Shown in pieces: positions 7,301 through 12,886 of a DNA stretch of 16,218 nt. A model generated the notes under the pieces. The model had not been told where the DNA came from, made no database searches, and saw only the letters and a program-made list of their open reading frames with translations. The stretch comes from an uncultured Armatimonadota bacterium (GTDB taxonomy: Bacteria; Armatimonadota; UBA5829; DTJY01): assembly GCA_937875395.1 (NCBI GenBank), contig CALNCU010000136.1, forward strand, positions 1 through 16,218, in the 5' to 3' direction. Position numbers and translations under genes: made by a program. Every line of letters starts with the position of its first letter. Positions within the stretch are counted from its first letter, which is position 1.

Positions 7301-7494
7301 CAATGGCTCCTTTCACTGCCTGGCAATAAAGTCCTGTTAATTTCAGTGCTGGTAGTTGCGTGTTAAATTGTTTTTTAAGGGACAAACCGTTTAAAGCGGC
7401 AATATGAGGGGGAACGAAGCACCGCTTAAGGCGTGGCACCACAGGTTCTTCTTGGGGGAGACCCTGAAGGATGCGCTTTACTTGCACTTCTCCC
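7301..7494 (-). promoter_or_regulatory. Long structured 5' leader of the citrate synthase operon
   Basis: From the predicted start near 7494 to the ATG lie about 190 nt with no convincing coding sequence. On the RNA the first six bases GGGAGA can pair with UCUCCC about 27 nt later. A segment around 7411-7440 contains GUGGUGCCACG and then CGUUCC, faintly T-box-like. Positions 7414-7432 contain a 19-nt motif that recurs in the secA leader. The ribosome-binding site is at 7307-7313. No known riboswitch class could be assigned by eye. Confidence 0.4.
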
Positions 7495-7501
7495 AACCTT
7501 T

Positions 7502-7531
7502 AGTATAGAACATTGGCAAAAGCTTTGTCAA
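7502..7531 (-). promoter_or_regulatory. Sigma70-type promoter of the citrate synthase operon
   Basis: On the minus strand TTGACA (7526-7531, perfect -35) is separated by 18 bases from TATACT (7502-7507, five of six -10 bases). Transcription would begin near 7494. It is the strongest promoter seen upstream of the seven-gene minus-strand block, so it probably drives that whole unit. Confidence 0.8.
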
Positions 7532-7538
7532 TAGCTTC

Positions 7539-7572
7539 ACAAGGGCAAAAATCTACATTTACAAGGGCAAAA
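7539..7572 (-). promoter_or_regulatory. Direct-repeat pair just upstream of the citrate synthase promoter
   Basis: ACAAGGGCAAAA occurs exactly twice, at 7539-7550 and 7561-7572, 22 bases (about two helical turns) apart; on the minus strand this is TTTTGCCCTTGT. The nearer copy ends 7 bases from the -35 box. A shortened third TTTTGCC lies in the promoter spacer (7515-7521). The layout suggests tandem sites for an activator or repressor that is not identified. The rest of this gap (7573-7671) shows no gene and no clear signal. Confidence 0.5.
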
Positions 7573-7671
7573 GTGGATCGAAGGGTGGAATTCCCCAAAG
7601 TGGGTAGAGTACGGCTCAGGCTGCACGGGCTGCATGCTCAATCTGGTCGTATTCGCCGCTCTATATATTGT

Positions 7672-7718
7672 AAAAAAACAGCATAGCCGGCCACAATAAT
7701 GATGGAACGGCTATGCTG
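7672..7718 (-). terminator. Intrinsic terminator of the prepilin-GHL10 unit
   Basis: On the minus strand CAGCATAGCCG (7708-7718) pairs perfectly with CGGCTATGCTG (7679-7689), an 11-bp stem with an 18-nt loop, followed at once by seven T residues (7672-7678). It starts 30 bases after the stop codon of the large secreted hydrolase gene and would stop read-through into the citrate synthase operon. Confidence 0.9.
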
Positions 7719-7747
7719 CTGATATTAACTATTCCGACTATTTGCGC

Positions 7748-10621
7748 TTACTTATTCTTCCAGCCTTTCCCGCCTAGCTCATCTGCAATCGCCTGCATAA
7801 CCGGCATGTCCTTGTTGTTAAAGGAAGGCCTTAAAGGCGCAGGAGAAAATATTGGCCTATGTACTGCCCTTTGGGCATCAGGATAACCTTTTAGAAGCTG
7901 GCCATAATGAAACAACATTACGCCATCCACCCCCGACTTAGAAGCTATCCTCAGTTCTGTGATCACCCTTTCTGCACTTTTTTGTGCTACTCCGTCATCT
8001 GTATAGGCGGCAAGAAAATCTAAATCCGGGACTGCCATAGTATTAGGATGACAAATCTTTGCCCATGTTGCCAGTTCTTTACTTAATTCATCTACTCTTG
8101 ACAGAGGATATGCGCCAACTATTTCTCCAGAGCATCTTCTTGAGTGGTAATCAAGAGGGAACTTATTGGCCCAAACGGGATGAGTGTACGCCATGAGCGC
8201 TACTTTAGGTTTGGCAGTACCTATCAACTTCTTTACATTGTTTACAAAGCTTACTATTGTATCTTCAGAAAACTTGGCCTCCACCTCATCTTCAAACAGT
8301 TCCGTATGCTGCTTTGCATATTCCTTTCTTGCATTCTCAGAGTAATCGCAATAGCAAGCTCTCTCATTGTGGTATCTTATGTAATCAAGCCCAATACCGT
8401 CTACAGGGTATTTATCCAATACCTCCTTAATAAGGTTGAGCACATATTTACGAACCTCCGGCCTATCTGGGCAGCCTTTAATCTTTCTGGTATCAAATGC
8501 ACTCTTTAGCTTGCCTGATTTAAGGTTTTTTATCTCGTCCTTATCATATTGAAGATATTCAGGATGTGCCTTATAGAAGCTATTAGGGTAATTTCTATCA
8601 CCGCCGTTAAACGGGGCGAATCCGGCAAATACCTTAATGTTCCTTTTATGGGCTTCTTCTATAATACATTTAAGAGGATCAAACTCGCTGCAAAGAGGAA
8701 CCCTGCCGCAAATCTCCTTGGAAAAGTAACCGCGGCAGTATTCGGGCATTGTTTCGGCCAAGGCAGAGTTATAATTAGCCCTGCCAATATTATAGACAAT
8801 CAACCAAATAGCATTAAATCCCATCCTGTGTATATCATCCACCATCTCCACGGCGTCATCCTTATTCAATATCCATGGGCAGTGGCTCATAGATACAAAC
8901 ATCATCTTAAACTTAAATTTAGCGGGAGGTAGATTGCTATAACTGACCTCTGATTGATTGTTTATATTTGTGGTTTCAGCAAAGATAGTATTCTTGGTCT
9001 GCTGCAAAGAAACGTTTCTCTTTGTTCCGCCGGATAGCCATTTGAGACCTTTTATTACTATATCCAGTTCTTCGGCCACCGGAGCAGCCTCAACATTTTT
9101 GGCGTTAAATCCGGGGATACCGCCAAAAGCCATAACCCTTCCGCCGCCCAATTCACCGACGACAAGGATGTCATGACCGTCCTTGTCTTTTACCAGAACC
9201 TTCCCTTTATCTCCGGGAATTAGATTTATATGGTCCCAATACCCGTGTTTAAACTCCTTGCCCACCAATCCGGCCGTGACAGGATGATTGTTCTCTACTG
9301 CCATTAATGTTGGTTTATTATCAGTCTTGGAATTTGCTTTGCAAATCTGGGGGAACAGGGGAACACTAAACACATGCCGGTATCCGCAGGAATCATGGGT
9401 GAGCATTATTCCGCGCCCGGAATCAACATAGTTAGAGAGATTAAGCCTCCAGTTCTCTTCTATCTCAGCCGAGCCCAGCTTATGGACTCCGGGCAGAACT
9501 ATCACATCATAGGCAAATATGGTTTGCGGTTCCAGGTTATCAATTAATGTGGCTTCTATGCCTTTCTCTTTCCGCACGCCCTCTAGCAAGCCCAATGCGC
9601 CAATGCTCTTACCTCCGGATGCTTTGGGGTAATATATACCCACCCTGGTTACTGCTGAAGATGGAGTATTTACAGCAGCGGCAGAGCCCTCCACTGTTTT
9701 TGAAACCGGAATAGCCTTGCTCTGTCCATCGGCGCCGATAAGCGTAACAGTATATTCAAAGACAAGTTTTTTTGGCTTTATATCCAGCGGCAATTTACCA
9801 TAGAACCGGCCATTGGAGACAGGCGCCTTATAGCTGGAGGAGACTTCATACTCCGGCTCTAGGTATATTACCTTTTCTTTAAGATTTTGATCGTAAAGAG
9901 TTACTTTCATAGGCCCGCGTGCCGGTACGCGGAACTCACTGCCGTCACCATCTTTAAGCGCCAGAGCCACCCTTATCTCCCCGCCCGGAATCACATTCGA
10001 CGGCTGGGGAAGTTGCTTGAAATACACCCGGTAGTTCTGTAGATTACAGAGCACAAAGGTAAGGTTCTTTATCAGGTCTTTATCTTGATAGAAATATGTA
10101 TCTTTTGAATCTTCTGCCTTTCCGGTCAGAGTGTAGCCGATAGGTCTTCCGTTCAAACCAAGCACAATGAAGGAGCCTCTATGTGTAAGTACATAAACCC
10201 CTTTATCCAAAATTAAAGGCTCGTTTTTGCCGGATTTAACCAAAGTTACTTTAGAGACGGCCGTATGTATTCCTGGTTTACTAAGGTCTATCTTCTCATC
10301 TGGATAGAATCTGGCATAACCAGCGTGTCCAACAGCAATATAAGCATTCGGACGATCGTTGGTAAGATAGATTTTTTCATTTTCCAGGACGTTGTACTTA
10401 ACCCAGAAACCGGTTTTCAGCTGATCTGTACCTGTGCTGTGGACAAACTGGTTTATTCCTACATCCAATATTTCAAACTTACCCGACAGGTCCGTGCCGG
10501 AAGATACCGTGCTCTTATCAATGGTTACTACGGTCTTTGCAGCATAAACCGACAAACTCAAGCAAAGCATCGTTAATACAAACAAACTGGTTACCAAACT
10601 AGCTACTACTTTCCTGCGCAT
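7748..10621 (-). CDS. Secreted family-10-like glycoside hydrolase (GHL10/DUF187) with ThuA/GATase-like domain
   Basis: The 957-residue protein begins MRRK, then a hydrophobic stretch and VYA-AK, a Sec signal peptide probably cut after residue 27. Residues 28-310 look beta-rich and have no assignment; 207-310 resembles an Ig-like domain. Residues 325-531 (VTRVGIYYP, VIVLPGVHK, GRGIMLTHDSCGYRH, WDHINL, GGGRVMAFGG, ending IKGLKWLSGG) resemble ThuA/class I glutamine amidotransferase-like folds. Residues 571-925 form a GHL10-like TIM barrel, with MGFNAIWLIVYN (600-611), NIKVFAGFAP (661-670) and DGIGLDYIRYH (741-751), whose acidic residues are likely catalytic; VDGVMLFHYG closes it. The ATG at 10621 has AGGAGG 7 bases upstream. 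It lies 62 bases after the prepilin gene, likely in the same transcript. The role is probably polysaccharide or glycan breakdown outside the cytoplasm; the substrate is unknown. Confidence 0.82.
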   Translation of the reverse strand: MRRKVVASLVTSLFVLTMLCLSLSVYAAKTVVTIDKSTVSSGTDLSGKFEILDVGINQFVHSTGTDQLKTGFWVKYNVLENEKIYLTNDRPNAYIAVGHAGYARFYPDEKIDLSKPGIHTAVSKVTLVKSGKNEPLILDKGVYVLTHRGSFIVLGLNGRPIGYTLTGKAEDSKDTYFYQDKDLIKNLTFVLCNLQNYRVYFKQLPQPSNVIPGGEIRVALALKDGDGSEFRVPARGPMKVTLYDQNLKEKVIYLEPEYEVSSSYKAPVSNGRFYGKLPLDIKPKKLVFEYTVTLIGADGQSKAIPVSKTVEGSAAAVNTPSSAVTRVGIYYPKASGGKSIGALGLLEGVRKEKGIEATLIDNLEPQTIFAYDVIVLPGVHKLGSAEIEENWRLNLSNYVDSGRGIMLTHDSCGYRHVFSVPLFPQICKANSKTDNKPTLMAVENNHPVTAGLVGKEFKHGYWDHINLIPGDKGKVLVKDKDGHDILVVGELGGGRVMAFGGIPGFNAKNVEAAPVAEELDIVIKGLKWLSGGTKRNVSLQQTKNTIFAETTNINNQSEVSYSNLPPAKFKFKMMFVSMSHCPWILNKDDAVEMVDDIHRMGFNAIWLIVYNIGRANYNSALAETMPEYCRGYFSKEICGRVPLCSEFDPLKCIIEEAHKRNIKVFAGFAPFNGGDRNYPNSFYKAHPEYLQYDKDEIKNLKSGKLKSAFDTRKIKGCPDRPEVRKYVLNLIKEVLDKYPVDGIGLDYIRYHNERACYCDYSENARKEYAKQHTELFEDEVEAKFSEDTIVSFVNNVKKLIGTAKPKVALMAYTHPVWANKFPLDYHSRRCSGEIVGAYPLSRVDELSKELATWAKICHPNTMAVPDLDFLAAYTDDGVAQKSAERVITELRIASKSGVDGVMLFHYGQLLKGYPDAQRAVHRPIFSPAPLRPSFNNKDMPVMQAIADELGGKGWKNK

Positions 10622-10683
10622 TTATCATCCTCCTGTAATTTGATAAATCGTTTAGATCTATTCCATACAACAGCTAAGGCAGA

Positions 10684-11301
10684 TTAGTTGATTTTAAAAG
10701 TATCTGGAGTAGGTATGCTTAAAAACTTAACATGCCCGTCATAGTAAAGAACGTTTGCACCGTCATTATGGCGCAATCTTAGTGTCTTCTGAGCATTCGT
10801 GCCCGTAGCTACATCAGGAATAACGTACGCCCTTGCAGATACACAGCTCCACCCTTCAGTTATGACACCTGTCTCGCTCGGCCTCTGGATAAGAGGATAA
10901 CGGATAGAATCCCGGGGTTCTCCGCTGTTTCCGGTTACATAAATATAGCTGGTATACTCAGCAGAACGGTTCATATGGCTTGGACAATAATAAATAGATG
11001 AGAGCGGATGACGCGGGTTGGTAGAATTGAAGGGAACTCCGGTGTATGGCCGGATCAAATCAAACCAGTACCGGCCCGTACCCAGAGTCCCCCCAGGGTA
11101 TGAAGCAGGAAAGTACTCGTCGTAATCCTGAACATACATTTGCGTCGCCGTTCCGATCTGCTTCAGATTACTGGCACAAGTTCCCTGCCGGGCCTTCTCC
11201 CTGGCCTTTGCAAATACCGGAAAGAGTACTGATGCAAGTATAGCTATAATAGCTATAACAACAAGGAGTTCTATTAGTGTGAACCCATTCTTGCTTCTCA
11301 T
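10684..11301 (-). CDS. Type II/IV pseudopilin-like protein with H-X9-DG motif (DUF1559-like)
   Basis: The 205-residue protein has a class III-type prepilin leader, MRSKNG followed by [19 protein letters not shown], with the predicted peptidase cut between G6 and F7 and the conserved glutamate E11. [14 protein letters not shown] and [22 protein letters not shown] follow, a pattern very common in Armatimonadota. The C-terminal H178-X9-D188-G189 motif ([17 protein letters not shown]) defines the DUF1559-like group. Such proteins are inner-membrane anchored and handled by type II secretion or pilus machinery; these phyla encode very many copies, often beside hydrolases. It is rather short for the group. 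The ATG at 11301 has GGGGGAGG 6 bases upstream. The gene heads a likely two-gene operon with the GHL10 hydrolase. Confidence 0.9.
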   Translation of the reverse strand: MRSKNGFTLIELLVVIAIIAILASVLFPVFAKAREKARQGTCASNLKQIGTATQMYVQDYDEYFPASYPGGTLGTGRYWFDLIRPYTGVPFNSTNPRHPLSSIYYCPSHMNRSAEYTSYIYVTGNSGEPRDSIRYPLIQRPSETGVITEGWSCVSARAYVIPDVATGTNAQKTLRLRHNDGANVLYYDGHVKFLSIPTPDTFKIN

Positions 11302-11370
11302 ATTTATCCTCCCCCTAATTATTTTATAGCGTTAGCAGGATTTTTGCACTATGTCACTTGCTATATTGCT

Positions 11371-11411
11371 GGCAGGAGACGCTTGCTGCAGAGTATCCCA
11401 TATATCCTGCC
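11371..11411 (-). promoter_or_regulatory. Possible hairpin in the prepilin leader
   Basis: GGCAGGA (11371-11377) and TCCTGCC (11405-11411) form a 7-bp perfect stem with a 27-nt loop in the leader of about 150 nt between the predicted start site (about 11454) and the prepilin ATG. The large loop makes it modest evidence. Confidence 0.3.
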
Positions 11412-11445
11412 CCATCAACGGACTGATTCAATAACCTGCATTCAA

Positions 11446-11547
11446 CCACTGGCCGATTATATTTTACACCAAATATGCGAATTGTCAAGTAATGCTAAAA
11501 CTTTTTCTTCCACTGGCAGGCATTTTTTACAATAAGCATGGCACTGG
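11446..11547. promoter_or_regulatory. Three CACTGG boxes in the divergent intergenic region (candidate operators)
   Basis: CCACTGGC occurs at 11446-11453 and 11510-11517, and GCACTGG at 11541-11547. The steps of 64 and 31 bases are close to six and three helical turns, so the boxes face the same side of the DNA. CCA-N-TGG is an odd palindrome. The first two flank the prepilin promoter and the third is 13 bases upstream of the regulator's -35. They are candidates for binding by the adjacent GntR-LacI regulator, but the motif is short. Confidence 0.35.
11461..11488 (-). promoter_or_regulatory. Sigma70-type promoter of the prepilin-GHL10 unit
   Basis: On the minus strand TTGACA (11483-11488, perfect) is followed after 16 bases by TAAAAT (11461-11466, five of six). 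Transcription would start near 11454. A TATAAT-like string further downstream has a 21-base spacing and is less suitable. Confidence 0.65.
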
Positions 11548-11559
11548 TAGAAAAATAAG

Positions 11560-11588
11560 TTGACGGCATGGTGGATTTTAAGTATACT
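11560..11588 (+). promoter_or_regulatory. Sigma70-type promoter of the GntR-LacI regulator gene
   Basis: TTGACG (11560-11565) is followed after exactly 17 bases by TATACT (11583-11588). The start site would be near 11595, inside the longest reading frame of the regulator. This shows that the upstream in-frame codons are not translated and that the ATG at 11628 is the real start. GGAG at 11619-11622 is the ribosome-binding site. Confidence 0.7.
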
Positions 11589-11627
11589 GAAATTAGGGCA
11601 CTTGAAATATTCGTTTATGGAGCAAGC

Positions 11628-12713
11628 ATGGGCCGGCCAAGCATATCCAGGCAGATAGCTGAAGAATTCAGGAAGAGAATTGCATCGGGCATATACCCGT
11701 ACAACTCCTTTCTGCCTTCCGAGAGAGAACTTTCTGTAGAATTTAAGACCAGCCGAGATACCATTGCATCTGCGCTCAAGGATTTGGCTGATGAAGGACT
11801 TGTGGAAAGAAGCCCCAGGCGCGGCACCCAAGTGCTGCCTCCGCCCACTTCTGATATGTCGCCGGTCATAGGAGTCTTTCATAACTTATCAAAATACTAT
11901 GAAAGCAGAGAGGGCCTGCGGATACTTGAAGGAATACAGGATGCGCTCCTCCGCACAAACTTCAGGCATGAATTCCTTGTGTCACACAGAGGTTCGCCTC
12001 TGAATAAGCAGATATATGATAACGTCCTGCTGCGCAAAAAGTTCCAGGGTGTTATTTACCTGGAAGCCGTGTATTTTGAGGAGAAGATATACGGTCTGCA
12101 CAAAGAGGGTTTTCCAGTTGTTGTAGCCAACCTTGAATGCGACCTGGATGTACCATGTACATATGTAGATCATGCTCAGTCGGCTCGCGATGCGGTAAAG
12201 CTCCTGGTTGGATTTGGGCATAAGCGCATTGCATTTCTAGGGCGGAAGGCAAGTATCTGCCTCTACGGCGAAAAGCTTACCGGGTATGCCTCAGGGCTTG
12301 AGGAAGCAGGTATTCCGCTGGATGAATCGTTAATTGGGATCACAGAGGCAACTGACGCATTTCAGGCATACAACGTGACCAAAGATTTACTGAACCTCTC
12401 TGACCCGCCTACCGCAATTGTGGCAGCCAGAGATATTTTTGCCGGGGGTGCAGTTCAGGCGGCACGCGATGCCGGGCTTACTGTGGGCCGCGATATTTCT
12501 ATCATAGGCTATGATGATGTCTCATGGACACAAGAGGAACCGTTCCTTACCACGTTTAAAGAACCCTGCTACGAACTGGGCGCTACTGCAGCAGAGATGC
12601 TGATAAACCGCATACAAGGCCATAAAACCCCTGAAAAGATTGTAATTGAATCCCCAATTATAATCCGCAAGAGCGCCGGCCCTCTGTTAGAATCACTGCC
12701 CTCATTAATATAA
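11628..12713 (+). CDS. GntR-type HTH regulator with LacI-type sugar-binding domain (AraR-like)
   Basis: The protein is 361 residues from the chosen ATG. Residues 5-70 form a GntR winged helix, with LPSERELSVEFKTSRDTIASAL at its core (shown here at 29-50) and DEGLVERSPRRGTQVL closing the wing. Residues 79-355 are a LacI/GalR periplasmic-binding-protein-like sensor (VIGVFHNL, GVIYLEAVYF, GHKRIAFLGRK, PTAIVAARDIFAGGAVQAARD, ISIIGYDDVSW). This hybrid is the architecture of B. subtilis AraR, in which a sugar lifts repression. An upstream in-frame ATG (11568) is rejected because it lies inside the promoter. It is the only plus-strand gene, divergent from the prepilin-GHL10 genes, which it most likely controls. 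The inducing sugar is unknown. It ends convergent with secA without a clear terminator of its own. Confidence 0.9.
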   Translation: MGRPSISRQIAEEFRKRIASGIYPYNSFLPSERELSVEFKTSRDTIASALKDLADEGLVERSPRRGTQVLPPPTSDMSPVIGVFHNLSKYYESREGLRILEGIQDALLRTNFRHEFLVSHRGSPLNKQIYDNVLLRKKFQGVIYLEAVYFEEKIYGLHKEGFPVVVANLECDLDVPCTYVDHAQSARDAVKLLVGFGHKRIAFLGRKASICLYGEKLTGYASGLEEAGIPLDESLIGITEATDAFQAYNVTKDLLNLSDPPTAIVAARDIFAGGAVQAARDAGLTVGRDISIIGYDDVSWTQEEPFLTTFKEPCYELGATAAEMLINRIQGHKTPEKIVIESPIIIRKSAGPLLESLPSLI

Positions 12714-12744
12714 GTCTCTGCGTTTACTCAAGCATCTGCAAAGG

Positions 12745-12818
12745 CTGCGACCAAAGTATTTTTTGGGGAACTGCCGTTCATTGCATTGGCGGCGGGGGCT
12801 CTGCGGCTGAAATATTGC
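12745..12818 (-). repeat. Diverged copies of the GC-rich edge repeat
   Basis: CTGCGACCAAAGTAT (12745-12759) is the exact reverse complement of 47-61 in copy A, followed by a T-run and GGGG in place of CGCCCCGGGG. About 40 bases on, GGCTCTGCGGCTGAAATATTGC (about 12797-12818) resembles the same part of copy B less well. The intergenic region between the regulator and secA thus seems to hold worn copies in the opposite orientation. Confidence 0.4.
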
Positions 12819-12845
12819 AAAAGGGGCGGCTCATTTGAGCCGCCC
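12819..12845 (-). terminator. Intrinsic terminator of secA
   Basis: GGGCGGCTC (12824-12832) and GAGCCGCCC (12837-12845) form a perfect 9-bp stem with a 4-base loop. On the minus strand the stem is followed by C and four T residues (12819-12822). It starts 42 bases past the secA stop. The plus side has no T-run, so it serves secA rather than the convergent regulator. Confidence 0.85.
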
Positions 12846-12886
12846 ACTATCTAATTCATCCGGCAGGGTGCTTTGAAATACTCCGG

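Noticed and set aside
7383..7450. Possible T-box antiterminator in the citrate operon leader (GUGGUGCCACG ... CGUUCC).
   Set aside because: The short ACG/CGU helix fits, but the flanking AGGG/CCCU helix is missing, the bulge deviates from UGGNACC, and there is no room for a normal specifier stem.
7173..7496. A 107-codon frame covering the leader and the start of the citrate synthase candidate.
   Set aside because: It begins with TTG at the predicted transcript start with no room for a ribosome site, overlaps a well-supported gene and resembles no family I know.
11568..11627. A 20-residue N-terminal extension of the GntR-LacI regulator.
   Set aside because: The promoter -10 box lies inside these codons, and a good ribosome site precedes the ATG at 11628.
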